The notes: a model not told the origin generated them from the sequence alone. DNA of 64,000 nucleotides from Apostichopus japonicus (GCF_037975245.1 NC_092571.1:16735917-16799916), one strand, 5' to 3'. Shown: positions 45,901 through 60,900, counted from the first letter of the stretch. Made by a program: numbers and translations.

Positions 45901-48900
45901 TATAACATACTGTAGCATGATAGAGAAATACCCTCCCTTACCCCTAACCACATCTTACCTTTAGTAATTACTGTGCTAGTATAACATACTGTAGCATGAT
46001 AGAGAAATACCCTCCCTTACCCCTAACCACATCTTACCTTTAGTAATTACTGTGCTAGTATAACATACTGTAGCATGATAGAGAAATACCCTCCCTTACC
46101 CCTAACCACATCATACCTTTAGTAATTACTGTGTAAGTATAACATAGCATGGATAGAGAATTACCCTCCCTTACCCCTAACCACATCATACCTTTAGTAA
46201 TTACTGTGTAAGTATAACATAGCATGGATAGTGAATTACCCTCCCTTACCCCTGACCACATCATACGTTTAGTAATTACTGTGTTAGTATAACATAGCAT
46301 GGATAGAGAATTACCCTCCCTTATCCCTGACCACATCATACGTTTAGTAATTACTATGTTAGTATAACATAGCATGGATAGAGAATTACCCTCCCTTACC
46401 CCTGACCACATCATACGTTTAGTAATTACTGTGTAAGTATAACATAGCATGGATAGAGAAATACCCTCCCTTACCCCTAACCACATGTTACCTTTACAAA
46501 TGAGGTACCAAGATGGAATTTGGAATCTCTTTGTTATCCACATAAGAATCATATTGGTTACCACTGGTTACTCCTTTCAGTACAAAGATATATATTGTGG
46601 TGGAGGCATGTCCCAGAATTTAGAGCAAGTGAAGTGGGGGGGGGTGGAAGGTCACACAACATTGATCTTGCGAGCCACTGAATTTTGTGACCTGATGCAG
46701 TGATACACTGTCAACAGTCATATGGGGTTTCAGGGGAACAACTGGGGTTGTAAATGGCACACCTGCCTGGCACCTCCACAAAACAAGAAGGCTTGATAAA
46801 GTGATCATTCACCAACAATCATCACACATACAAAGTAAGAATACTGTGGTCTCACTAAACTAAATGTCTGTGTGTGCGTACCTTTTGAAAGGTCCATGTT
46901 TGCGTAGACTTTCTGTTGTTATCCGGCGACTTCAGCACCAAGGTACTGGTCCCGTTGTAGACTGGGCCGCTGGAAATGATGTCAAGGACCATACACTGAT
47001 GATTGTGGCGACTGAGGGAGTGAGGGTCCCTGGGAGGGGTGAACGCTTCATTCTGTAGCATTCCCGTGGTTGTCATTCGCCACAGTTGGCTACGTTTACC
47101 TTGCTCCTGAAAATAGTGAAAACGATTCGTTGCGATTGGGGAAGGAAACAAACCATGTCAAAATGCATAAAGACATTTCTACTTAGATTCCTCATGAAAA
47201 ATGAGATAGCTCGACACGAGAAGCTACACAGCAACATCACACAATGCAAATTTTAGGATTTAATTTTTCGTTTTTAATAGCTGCTTCCTAAACATAGGCT
47301 ACTAGCAGTATGCATGCTGCCTATATTAATATCTTCATACAAAGCATTTAAAATTTTATATAATTCTCACATTACTTCTCTCACAACCAACGGGACGCCA
47401 TGCAGTAACGGCATTATCGACTAAACCAGAATAAAATCATATTTAAGGAACAGATTGAGCAACATCACAAGTCTTAAGAATGAGTCGATTTTTCAGAAGT
47501 TTGTGGTAGGTCTGTGGCGACTAAACATTTCTCGTAGGATGGCCAAAACTATCCTGTCCGAGGTCAAACGCTACACAATCACCTCGTTGCACCCGCCACT
47601 AACTTTGCATTCCAGACAAAACTTTGAAAGACGAAATGAAAAGAAGACAGGTCTGTCCAGGAGACTGCCGACAAACTCGCCTTTGAGTTATTTGAATTAT
47701 TTGGATATCTAGGAGTATTCTTGCTTTTTGTTTTTAATATTGCTATTACCTTTTTTTCTCTGCTACTTTTGCTAATAATTTCTTCCCGCTTCCTATATCT
47801 GTTAAACATGAGTACAGAGAGCCAGGTTAGGCCCCACTGAATATTATGTGACTGGGCCCTCTTTTCTGAAGTCTTCAGGTTTTCTTAAGTATTTTATGAA
47901 AAATGAGAATATCTTATTCTTTATCCCTTACTTCCCTGGGCTCCCTAATTGACCTCTTGCCTGCTGCTGTGACCCCCCCCCCCCCTCTCTCTCACTCTCG
48001 TCTCACCGGGCCTGGTCTTGTGAGACCGAATAGTTACCTTCTTTCGGAGCACTACCGGAGAGCCAGGGTGAGGGACATCCAGCACCAGGTTGGAACCTGA
48101 CCATATTTGGCTACCAAATAATGTCGACTTTAATGGTGTCTGTGAGTCAGCAGGGCTGAAATTAAGATGTCAATAATTTATACATATAAATTTATACACA
48201 GAAGCAGAACCTTGAACTGAAAATCTTTTCGTTGACAATCAATATAAAATCATCCACATCAAGCAAATTCCAGAGAAAAACGTAAGCTCCATTAATACTG
48301 AAGTCTACTTTGGAAAATGGTTGCTATTCTGAGCATTAATCCCATGCAAAATGTTATTGGACATTGTTTGAAATAATCCATCTTCAAAAAATGTTACTGT
48401 AAGGGTACTACCATAGATTTTCAAATCCCTCAAATTAGAGGCAGAGAAGGCAAAATTGTTTTACCTTTCAAATGTTTGTGACATGGCGATGTAGATGAAA
48501 TTCTCATAATAAAGACTCTCTCCCGTCTCCAGCTTATTGAGGTTGTAGCTAGCGAGGGATCCACCTTGTACCTCGCAGGTTATTAGGTTAGGCAAGATAG
48601 GTTCATCAAAGGCATAGGGTACTGAAAGAGAGAACCAATAGGCATGTGAGTTGGTTACCATGGTTACAGGCAGTGCCAAATCGTTAACATATCATCAACT
48701 AATAACTGGTGTTGAAATTTAAATTTTTTTGTTATTGTTACTTAAAGATTTCTCTCTAACATAGAAACAATTTGTTTGCATCGATAACATTGTTTATGTC
48801 TCAGAAATGAATTTGAAAAGATCTGAAGTACATTCCACAATTTCTACTAGGGAATCACTTTTTCTTTAAATTCATTCTCTTCTGTTTTTTTTTTGGGGGG

Positions 48901-51900
48901 GGGGGATGTTGGGAAACAAGAACTGTAATCCATTCTAACTAGCACTATATAAAAACATATAAAACACTATATAAAAATCTTTTAAATTAAAGGTAATATG
49001 CCAAAGGTTGGCAGAAGATAAAGTCAGATTTAACGATTATATTGCATCTTTGTCTCGTAAAAATGTTCGGCAACAGAAAATGTCTAGATTTATTTTTCAA
49101 AACAGAAATCCTACAAAAAACTGGTCAAATTTCCTACCGATGTTTTGTATCTGTGAATTATCTGAAGTATTTTTACTTACAATTGACTGGAATGTATCAT
49201 TATTATATCTTGCGAGAATAGTAAACAAGAGTTCTACAAACAGCTCACCTGACGACAGAGGGTGCACTAACGTCTTCAAACGCCTGTCTTCCACTTTATT
49301 CTGCCAGAAGGTTACATTAACCTAGACAAGTGAGAGAGGTGACATATCAAGAGACATTTATTTCAAAAAGCAGACAAAGTTCTTGATGTTTCATTCAACC
49401 TGAGCTCTAGCTATAGGTATATACATAGACACACCGAGCACCTCAATAGGAATGAGAAACGGCACAGTGGTCGGCAGCATCGACTGAGATTAAATATATT
49501 CTTTACCGTATGAAACATGCGTTAATTCGGATGTGAGATGACAGAATTATGACTACCACAAACACCATATCAAAGACTTCAATTCTTTTTTTCATCCAAG
49601 CTTGCCGCTTATCTTACAAATAGTTAATGAACATTTTCCTTTCATTTCACTATACCCAAGGGTTGTTCAACTGGAAAAATACATTGTTCCCTCTATTTAA
49701 TTATTAGTACATCGTTTCTTGCAAGAACTGTGCTTCAGCAGAAAAGGTAGTTTTCATGGTCAATAGCATACTCAGTGCCCAGCTTAACATCCTCTAGGAC
49801 CCAAAGGCACCATTCCCTCCTCCCCCTTCCCCTCCGCCCTCCCCCGCCCGCAACACCCCCACCGCACATATAAAGTATTGCAGGCACTAACAGAAGATAG
49901 AACATTGGCATGTCTTGCCTGGAAGTGTTCACGGAGGTCCCCTTGACCTTCTCTTCTAGACCACCTAACATTGGGGGCTCCTTATCGATGCAGGGCATCT
50001 CTAGGTACCTACCCCCCATCTGCCTATCAGACAATCCAGTACTGAGTCTAGTAAGACTTGACAATGATAACAACACCTGTCTAGTCTGTTAGTGATTAAA
50101 TTAGGCTAGGGGTTATCACCATAGGGATATCTGCTAAGTGTAACTGCACTATGAAAGCCTAGGCTATCAGTTGACTTTCTCTGTTGAAAGCTGATCTTGT
50201 ATTGAGGTAGCTGTGGTTTTATAGTCAGCTCAGCTGGTGCTTGGTTTTCTCTACACCAGCAGGATTTAATACATCATGTCTCACCTCTGACAAGTTATCA
50301 ATCCTGTAGGGCGGGGGAAGCTCGTCTGCATCACTGAAGATCACAAAGTATGTCGCACCCTGTAACCGTATCTCCATGTGCATGATCCTGCATTCGTTAT
50401 TTGGCCCTCTGAAAAAAGTCACCAGAGAGATATAAATTCAGGTAATTTCTCCTCCATATGACAAAACAGCAATTTCATTAAAAATGTGTCAAGTACATCA
50501 ACTTGATCATGTAGTCACTGGCGATTTTAGGAATCTTTAATAAAACAAAAAAAACAACAAATTATTGTACAAATGCCTGCTGATGTTAGACTCTGCAAAT
50601 CTTTAGAAGCTATCCGCACAAACTTTGAGCTATAAGAATGAATTAAAAGCAGTTCTAACAGAAATCCATGATGATTAACACAGACATAGAGCAGTAACAC
50701 AACATTGTTCATATTTAGGAAAATATTTCTTATATTTTCTTTATCTGATATACTTATTGTTCACTTCAGTATTGTGTTTTCATGCAACGTGGGTAACTCT
50801 AAAATAGTTTCTTGTGTTTACATCAAGGAGAAGCAACATCACCTAGTGTTCAGTTGAAGTTGCAGCTAGCTGGCATACTTCACACAATACTTCAACTTGC
50901 TGTTTAGGGGGAGAATAGACAATGGGAAGAGGGAGGGGTGGGGAAGGGGACATTGACCTACCTCATGTTGATATTGACCGATCCCGGTTTGTTGATGCAG
51001 ACACCACCTGACCATTTACAATCCGGACTGTCTGCATGTTTGATACACAACAGTTTATCCAGATCGTCTCTCGGCCAGTGAAAGATTACACTGGAACCCT
51101 GGATGACCAGAAGATGTTCTGTTGGAAGTGTCGTTCCCTGGAATGAGTGGGTGACCAAAGTTGTAGCGTTACACATTTGTGACGGACTTTGGACAGTAAT
51201 GTTCTGTGTGTTTCTAAGTATTGTTCAAGAGTATACATTTAGTTGAGAAATGAATTCTCATAATTTTTAAGAAATGTCCATCGATACGTTACTTGGAAAT
51301 GATATATTGCTACATGGCATCTGGACCACTATCGCATAGGAATGAATTTGAAAATTTGGAATAACTTCGAGAACAATTGTCTTTATTTCATTGAAATGAG
51401 CTGGTTATGAAGCCTTAATATCACTTGATGACAATAACAATCTTCATCCACAGAATTATATGCAAATATGATTAGACCTAGGTGTATCTGTTATGAAATT
51501 GTTGTTGGTAGCAAGTTAGTGTTGAGGTTTTTTTTTCCATTGTGTCTCTTGGAAAGAATCCAATTTCCCAAGACACCAAGAAGTTGTTGTGACACAAAGC
51601 AACCACTGGAAAAAAACTGGCTTTGAAATTATAGAACATTCAGAAAGAGCAATGTTCTTTGGCTAGAATGGGATTGGAACTTATGACTTCAGGATTACAA
51701 GTCCTGTGCTCTAACAACTGAGCTATCCAGCCCTTAGTTGATGGCAGGGGAGGGTGAGGAGGAGGAAAGAAAGGGGGTGGTGACATATGCTACAGTACTT
51801 AGCATACCATGTAACCAGGGATCTTGTCACAGTTTAGATAAGAAATGTACTTCAATAGAAAGTAAACTTCATTGTATCATAAAGGTAAGCAACATTAAAC

Positions 51901-54900
51901 ATATAGCGACATTATTAACAAATTTGAAAAGCAAACAACTAATGAGCCAGACCCAGGGGTTCACGCCAGTTTATCTTGGAATTAAAAAGCAATATATGTA
52001 CTGCACACAGTTAGATGGGAGATGTATGCACATAGAACTGACTTAAAGTACTGACCATGCCCCGAACAAAATTCTTCTGCGCGATGGCCAGGCTGTGCTT
52101 GGATCGATTCTCCAGTTGGAATCGGGGCACAAAGGTTACGATGGTAGTGTCCCTGTAGCGCCCTCTTCCTGGTCTGATATCGATACCGACATGATAAACT
52201 CTGCGTGGAGAGAGAAAGGACAAGAATTCTTACATGTATCTCAGATGAAATGAGCTTGTGATCATGCTTGCAATGAAGTATGAACCTGCTAGCTTCAAGA
52301 AGGTATAGTGTCATATTAATTGAACAGGTTTGATGGGGTCTTCACATGCTCGCCAGTCAGTTGTGTAGCAAGGTGCCACATGACTCCAGTGCTGCAATAG
52401 AAGTGGGCGGCCAAAGGAGAGTCCACATTTACCCAAGCACAACCATAAGCTTAGGCTTGGGAGTATTTTTCTCTCTCTTTTTTAAATATTTGGCTCCTCT
52501 ATATGCCCAGATATGGCACTCTAAGGCTTTCTCTGTTGAGGACAGGATTTCAGTTGAATTCCAAATTTGGTGGGAAGAGAGTTCAGTTCAAGAACTGCTA
52601 TGAACAGTATTAAAGACCTAAGAAAAACGAATAAAATCTTGTGATTTAAAACTTGCTTTAAACCAATGATGAGTGGTCACATCTTTCGGTCGTTGACAAA
52701 GGGACGGGCCCTGGTAGTTTGCCTTTTATCAGTGTCAACTTTAAATGACAAATAAAGGATTAACAACTTTGTTTGGCTGTAAGTATTTGTTCTTCTATGA
52801 TTATCCAGTTTCGCATATGATTGATCGATCGATTGATTGATTGATTAAATTGTCTTTCTTACAAATGCCCAAAACACTTACTTGCAAGGTTTGCGATCTG
52901 GCTGTGAGACTCGAAGGGATCTGACTCCAGCACCGCCGTCCAATGAGATCTTATGACACCACATCGGATATGCTCCCGGCTCCATCTTCCCTTTGCCAAG
53001 CCTCATGGTGACCCTGTCAAAGAAAGAATGCAATCCTATCAAAGCGACCATCAAACCCTTCAAGAAAAAAGGAAAACAGAAAAACGGCACACCTGCAGAG
53101 GGATTCGTAATACGTGGACAATTTTGTACACCACACGTGACGTTAAATGTTCCCTTCTAATCAAAGTGGGGTTCACATGCCAAGTATGAGGTCTTTCCAA
53201 GGTTACCCCTTCTTGGAGATAGTGTATGCCGTTGCTTATGAGGAAGGGCAAAACTGACACATACAAACACACACACATACATACAAGCGCATACTGGCAA
53301 ATATGAACTACAGAGTTCACATTTGTCACTGGAACAAAAATTGAATCCACACAATTTTGTTAGTCTCCTTGGAATCAGAATAAATGTGGGACATAAAATC
53401 ACCCTTGCTGACACACTGCTATATAAGGGGTATTAGGTTACACACCCGGATCCAGAGGGCATGTGGGCCTGTGTACATCCTTTTACAACCTTGCCTGAAA
53501 ATGTAAAAGTACTTATTAAGCATAAATCTTGCATTTATACCTACTTATAGACCTAATTTATAGTCTAAATCTGACTCAGAATGCAATATCTAGAGTTTAA
53601 ATTTTAAAGGGACTTCTAGAACTCTGCCAATGTCCCGATATCTGCCACATACAGTCATGTTACATCAACCATGACATTTGGAATCACAAAAATTTCCTCC
53701 GTTCGTTCATCGGGTCCAAAGAAGACTTGAAGACGGCCGCATCACTCACCACTGAGAATCTTGGGACACGTAGGAGAACATGAGAGGGGCCACGGACCGG
53801 GCGACCTCGTGGTCCTCCGACTGCCCTGCTGCGGTCTCATCCTCTCCTTCTTGTCTGAATATCAGAGGCAGCCCGGACAGGTTGAGAAACCAATAGAACG
53901 CTGAGATGCAAATCTGGAAAGAAAAAACAAAAAAGGATTGGAGAAAGAGGGTTGTGAATAAACAGAGCATGGAATGTCTGAAACTAGATCAAAACTAGAA
54001 ATAATGAAAATTCGAGCAATTCTTTCAAAAAAAATATAAAAAAATATGTTCAATATTCACAAAATAAATAATTCACCAGAATCGCTTTATCCTTTGATTT
54101 TCTTCATGTGGCGTGCAAACTATTCATGAGGTCTTGGTTTTTGGAAGACAAAAAGCTGAGGGGTTGTTAAGCATATTACTACACCATTGCCACAATGCAC
54201 CACTGTAATCATGTAACACACAACCAACTGTGCCCACCGTGTTCTATTGTACAGTAGGGGCGTAGATGGGGGGGAGAGGGAGCAACTGACAACGGTCAGT
54301 CTGGAGGCTTGGTTCAAGATGGTAACGTACCTTGAGACATCGTCCAGCCCTGCACTCTATTCTGGCCATCAGATGGAGTCTACGGCCTTGATCATCTTTC
54401 ATCGTGATCCTCGCATATGAATCTTGCATGAATTTTCCGGGCACGCTGAGATGTGACACACAGTTTGTAAAGTTTTCAAAAGAGAAGCTAATATCCAAGG
54501 CATGGTTTAGGTCAGCCTGCAATGAAATTAAACAAGAGATTAAAGCAAAAAGAAAAGAAAAAACAGAACAGATTTGATGTATTCGTTAGAATATAAACCA
54601 AATAACCAGCGGGCACAAAGATCATTTAAAAAGCTGACATTTGCTTTTAGCAGTTACATTAAGTACTTTAACCAAGTTAACTTTATTATTTTGAAGGGGT
54701 GGGGGGGGGGAGTTCCTGTTTAAAGAGGAAAGATTTGATACTAAGAAGGGAGAGGGTAGCTTACAAGGAATAATGTTAACAGAAAATGTAACTGATATGC
54801 AAAACAGAAAAAAAAGACACACAACCCCAGAGAAACCTAAATATCCAAGATAGAGGGTCTCACAATTTTTTATGCCAGCAGCATTGATTTTAAAGGCAGT

Positions 54901-57900
54901 AGACAAAATACAAATTACAGAAGGAGGGGATGGGGTGGGGGTTGGTTTTACCTTGTACAGTGGTTGGTCTTTTCCTGGTTTGATCTCTCCTTTGGCACCT
55001 CTGTGGTCAAAGGTCAAATCTACAGGTAGAAGATTAGTAAGGACTACTGGAGGAATCAGGGTTATTGTGTGACCCGGTTGTAACTCCTCCTTCTTATTGT
55101 TCCTGCTGGCTGGGAAGTGTTGGTGTTTTATGAACGCACAAAATCTGAAAAATGCAGCAAAAGTGAACAGAGAAGATCAATACAGAGAAGGGTAAAGGAA
55201 GATTCGTCACCTGATGCTGTGACCCTACTATTCTGAAATATTAATTTTGCACACAAATTATCTTGTTTAATACACGTTGGGAATGTAGTGGTACGGTCAG
55301 TTTCAAAAGTATCTTACAATATGCAACCCACTTACGACAAATCCATTGGGCCATAATTGATAACGTGCACCGTTATACTTCTTTACAACGGCATATATCT
55401 AATGTCTAATGTTACGAAGAAAGCAAGGTTTGTACCCAGTGACGTGCTTTGTATAAACGGTTAACAAGTTTGATTTGATATAATTCTGCACTTACTTGAA
55501 GTTTTCTCCAAATTTACATTCCATGAGCATGGTCTGTGATTCTCCAGGGGTGTCAACAGCCCTCCAGGCTAGAGGCTTGGTGCAGTATTCTGACCCCCAG
55601 CTGTAAGGTCGTACAAATATGTCCCAATTAGTCAGTTGTAGTGGTATGGGCAAACTACCGCCAGGGTCGAGAAGAGGAAGCGTTAGTTTATCTGTAGGAT
55701 GAAGAAGACGAAAAATAAAACCGTCTGTAAGAGAGAAGTTGAGGTTAACACAGAAATGTGGAAAAAGAAAGGATTTGAGGATTCCATGATTTAAGGGCTA
55801 GTCTCTATGAATATTCACAATGATGTATGCAATATTGGAATACAGCTGACAGAAGATATTCTGACCACAACCAACAATGGGTGAGTCACATATCACTACA
55901 GATACGCAATCAAACTTGTCTTCCGGACATGTAGTTGAGGCAATTTAACCCCAATTCCATGTCTTCGGTACATGTGGGTTGGCTATATTCAGTATACCAC
56001 GAATTCAATTAAAGTGGGACAGAAACTTCAGCTGCTATCTCCATGTACAAAGTGAACCTTGGAGAATCTCGCAACACATGACTACTTGTCTCCACTACAT
56101 TTGAGTCAGGAATTATATATCATTGCACTATCAATGCACTAATCTGTGTCTTCAATGTATGTGGGACAGACACACTATCCCCTATTCCATGTTTTCAATG
56201 CATGTGGATCAGGACCACTACCAATAGTCCATGTCTTCAATGTATGTAGGGCAGGCACACTATCAACTTTTCCAGCTTTCAATATATGTGGGACAGACAC
56301 ACTATCCATATTTCCATGTTTTCAATGTATGTGGGGCAGGAACACTATCCCCTATTCCACGTTTTTCATGTATGTGGGACAGGCACTCTATCCATTTTCC
56401 CATGTTTTCAATGTATGAGGGACAGATGCACTACCCACTTTTCAACATAATATACCTAAACATCAACCAAATAAATTCAATCAACTACAAAAAATCTCTC
56501 AGCAGGGGTTTCTGTTCAGATTTCATGTTAACTCACTCGCTGTGTTATCTGGGTTCATCAGTTGAAGCTCTGCTGGTTCACTCAGGCGACTCACAACAGT
56601 CAAAGCCGAATGGACGGTGATGAGTTTGCGAGCACTGCCCTCTAGAGTGACCACAAACACGATTCTTGCCGGTTTAGTCTCATTATACTGTCGAAATTTA
56701 AAGTTCAGATAATTTCATTAAAGATCAATAGTATCCTAATGAAATTCACACAGGAGAACATCTTTTAAAAGTAAAACAAAAATTACACATAATTTCATCT
56801 ATCTGATCACATTCTCTCACTTTTCTTGAAGCTCACAAAAAGTGTGCAGCCATATGATCATGACACATGGATTATAGTTTAGCTGGATGTTAAATACTTT
56901 GTAAGGAAAATAAGCCTAAGCAGCAAACACCAAACAAACATGATCTCATTCCCAGTTCCTATATCAGAACTATTGCCATGTGATCATAACCATGATGACG
57001 GTGATAATTTAAACTCTGCATTTTCTTCTTTTTTTTTGTTACAAAAAAACCAAAGCTTATTTTCCTGTTAACCAAGTGAATGAAAGATAAATTTAATTGG
57101 ACTCCCAACATTTCATTGCCCAGATGCTATTTTGTATGGTTGGAAGACATCAAGATGTTTCATTTTTAAAGTCAGCATCTGAAATGAAAACTTTGATATC
57201 GAATAGCAACCAAACAAATGTATCGACGTAGATTAAAAAAACACATCATTTCGCATTCTCAAATTATCTACTCACCGCGATGTCAATTTGGCTTTTCTGC
57301 GGACGAACCTCTCTGAAGTAGGTGCCCACTTTGTCGACAGAGACCGGTTGGAGTTGCTCCCAACCCTGCACTCTGACCACTAACTGGTGCGCCAAGACTT
57401 CGTGCGTTTGGCCGTGGCGCTGTTTGCCTCGTCCCTCAAAGGAGAACGGACAGACCGCATTGGGCATCACCTCTTCCCAACTCCCGAAAGGACTCTGAGA
57501 TCTGGGAGACTGAGGACTTTCAATGACTCTGTAAATAAAAAACCCAGGCAAAAGATTGAAATTAGAATTGCAAAGCAGTTTGATTGGCTCAATTTTGGCA
57601 CAAATTGAACAATGGACTGGTTCCTATCGACAAAGTTTAAAAAGAGAAACAAGCAATTTCATGATACAAATTCATTAACTGCGAAAGTCAAAACGAACTA
57701 ATTCATTCAAGAGTCTGATTTTGGAAGAGACTCTATGAACTATGTGGAAAGATTGACACGACCCAGGTGATGCAAAACAGCAATGAGCATGATAACCCTT
57801 CGATAGTAAGAACCATATAGAAGTATATCCGAAACTGTGGTCAGGAAGGAGGGGGGACTGTGGTCAGGTAGGGGGGAACTGGTCAGGTAGGAGGGGGACT

Positions 57901-60900
57901 GTAGTCAGGTAGGAGGGAGGGGGAGGGGAAGAGAACGAACTGAATAACACTTCCATAATGATTACCCCAGGATAACTAGGTCAATCTCTGATGACATACA
58001 CAAAATCTCAAGGAAAAGTTAGTAGTGATATTTATAACCCAGGTTATGATTCCAAACTTGAAACTGATCACACAAGTGCAGGATGAAATAGAATGTGCTG
58101 GTGAATTTGGGAACACATACTGAAGGAGGTAAAGAGGATGTGTCTGGAGCAGTGGGTATTCAACCCAGGCTACCTCAGGCGTGTATCAACCCAGGCTACC
58201 TCAGGAGTGTATCAACCCAGGCTACCTCAGGAGTGTATCAACCCAGGGTACCTCAGGAGTGTATCAACTCAGGCTATCTCAGGAGTGTATCAACCCAGGC
58301 TACCTCAGGAGTGTAGCAACCCAGGCTACCTCAGGAGTGTATGCAACCCAGGCTACCTCAGGAGTGTATCAACCCAGGCTACCTCAGGAGTGTATCAACC
58401 CAGGCTACCTCAGGAGTGTATATATTATGCTGAGCTATCCCAGCCCTTTCAAAGAAAAAAGAATAATCAACAAAACAACAAACAACATAAAAGTATTTAC
58501 CTATTAGGTGCTGTCGTTACGGTAGCAAACCAGAGTCTGCAGCCGGTGAGATTTCTCAATGCAAACGGAACAAATGGAGACCTTTTCAGTGAGCTGCAAT
58601 AGAGATTAAATTTACAAGAAATTAGTTGCTTAAAGAAGATACACCTGCTTGTAACACTGAAGACCATGAAACATGTCTTAAAATCATGTCAAGTAATTTC
58701 TGAAAGAATTTAAACTTCCCCAACTTGAGGGATGGGGGAGGGGGTGCGGCAGCAGTTAATGAGAATAAATCATTCAAGATAAAACATAAAAAGAAGACAT
58801 GAATCGTTCTTTACCTGTCTTTTGCCCGAGACTTGTAGTAGTCTTCAGTCCAGCTGTTTTTAGTATTGGTGTACAAATCCAGCATCTCTCTGGTGATGTT
58901 GATGTTCAAACAATCGTCGACTATTGAGGGGAAAAAAACCAAGACAAAAGAAAAATATTTTCCCCGTATCAGAGTAAATCAAGTGCCGTAGATACAGATA
59001 AATTTGTAAGTTTAAAAGTAACTGACAGCTTCAATACGAAGTGCTCACCATATTTATAGACATGTCTGCCCCCTCTCCCATTTTCCAGCCTCTCAAAGAA
59101 AAGTAGAGATGACAGAAAAGTGACTATATATTAAAATGATCAATCTTGTGCTCTCTCTGGCTTCTACCTTAATTGAATCATAGGGAAATTGGAAAGTTGA
59201 TGGACAAACCCCTGGGGACCTGGCAACTTTCCTTACAAAAAGTAAAGGTAATTTAATTGGTATTCTCAAACTGCTTAGAAAAGGCCTATGCTGTGACCCA
59301 AGATGCTGCCCCCGGCTTCGCCCCTTACGTTCCTAGTTAAGATACATAGATTACATAACATACATATATATTACATAACCATACATATATATTACATAAC
59401 AAACATATTGATAATATAACATACATATTGATTACATAACATACATATACATTACAAGGTGACTTTACCTTTCATCTGGATGAAGAGTTTTTCTGGGTAC
59501 ATTTTCCTCTCCTCTTGCTGTAGCCATTCGACATTACATCTGAGATTAGAGGTAATCATAGAGCAAAATTGAGATTGTAGAAAGTAGGATGGGCTATTTC
59601 ACCAAGGGACAATCCACAGTGGACTTTTTTCCCCCCTCTAAAAGTGGTCTTCCAAATAGTAATAAGAGTATAAATTGAACGTAGGTACTAATTGGCCTGC
59701 CACTTAACTGTAAAATGTACCCCTAATGCATATGCAGCTGCTTGGCATTGTTAAATGACCTCCTTCGAGACCAATTATTAATATTTATTATTGTTTTCTA
59801 TACATGGACGCCACTGAACCACTTCTGACAGTACCATATTTGGAGTTACCGGCAGTTTTATGAACCGGCTACTCAGGATAGCAAACATCGAGCACAAAGA
59901 GTAACCACCACAGGAACAAGTCAATGAATAATAATTTCACTTTCAATTAACTTTATCGAGATCTGGTGAATTGTTTGGGATCATGTAGCCATGGTGTCCA
60001 TGTAGTCATGGTGACCATGTTGTCATGGTAACATATCAAAGCTATGCTTCTCTGCTGAGTTGGTGTGGTAATCCTGTCACATTCTTTGAAGAGCCAAACT
60101 TTAATCAGTAAGTAAATAATCATTTCCAGGTAATCATTTATTTTTCATTTTTTTGTGTAGCACTTTTGAACGTTATTAATTTTGTCTCTTATAACAAACT
60201 AAAACTCCTGCGTTAAAAAACAAAACTGCTATGCATCTCTGCACTTGAATTTCAACTTGACCGTTTTGCATTAGCATTATGCAATGCGATACCGAATAAA
60301 TTTATTCACTGACTTCATTACTATGTTACTCTTAGCATGTCCTAGCAGAAAGGCACTATAAGAAAATGGTTACTGCTATAGGGTAGATTTTGCTTTGTAG
60401 ATAAATTTAGTGGGATTTACTACATAGAAACCCAACATACTATGATCTCGTTTTAATGTACAGCCTAAATCAAACTCTTTGAGTTCACTTCTACATCAGT
60501 TTATGGCTTGAGTACCTTTTAGAAGGTTTCCATATTTCCCTGGTCCCAAATAATAACAAACCAACTCTAAATGCACACGATACAAACTAGTATACCTACG
60601 ACCTGAAGGGTAACAGGTATTGGTAATATGTTATGATCTGTTATCTAAGACAGTCACGGTATCATCCATGCATGATAAACGGAAATCTCTAAGCCCACTG
60701 GAAAGAATCTAACTAGAACAGCTTGATGACAACCCCTCTTGGACAACACTTATTACTCTCTTGGCGAGAGACTCACCTCCACGGCTCTATGAACGGTTCC
60801 CAGCCAGATATGGCTCTGTTGTAATAGTCTCCTGATAGGACGCCGTAAGCGCGACCTTCCAGATTTTGTAACAGCTTCTGGAAAATGTCCAAATTCTGGA

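Larger units (their letters stand above)
48465..58593 (-). other. VPS13D: VPS13D VAB (adaptor-binding) domain, six repeats
   Basis: The VAB domain binds adaptor peptides (PxP-type motifs in yeast) and is built of six beta-repeats, each marked by an invariant Asn. Matching positions here are: FALRNLTG (Asn371, exon 58501-58593); ALTVVSRLSEP (Ser506, exon 56537-56687); VVLTNLLPVDL (exon 54952-55144); YWFLNLSGLPL (exon 53750-53913); FQLENRSKHSL (exon 52056-52200); YRIDNLSEV (exon 50285-50408). Repeat 2 has Ser instead of Asn. The other five keep it. Other parts of the domain follow human VPS13D closely, including WEQLQPVSVDKVGTYFR, SVIFHWPRDDLDKLLCI and LPPPYRIDN. Confidence 0.85.

Noticed and set aside
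46055-46564. 169-codon minus-strand ORF with a 25-residue repeat (GVREGNSLSMLCYT type)
   Set aside because: It is the 75-bp minisatellite read in a frame that the unit length keeps open. It lies inside a VPS13D intron, and the neighbouring 79-bp units of the same array destroy the frame.
51660-51735. Functional tRNA-Thr(UGU) gene
   Set aside because: Acceptor, D and anticodon stems are good, but T-stem pairs are broken and a SINE body with an A-run follows. It is better called a tRNA-derived SINE.
58095-58602. Three overlapping plus-strand ORFs rich in QPRLPQEC, LRSVSTQ and TSGVYQ repeats
   Set aside because: The 26-bp unit has no stop in any frame, so each frame cycles through the same three peptides. 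It overlaps a VPS13D exon on the other strand and has no start or family support.
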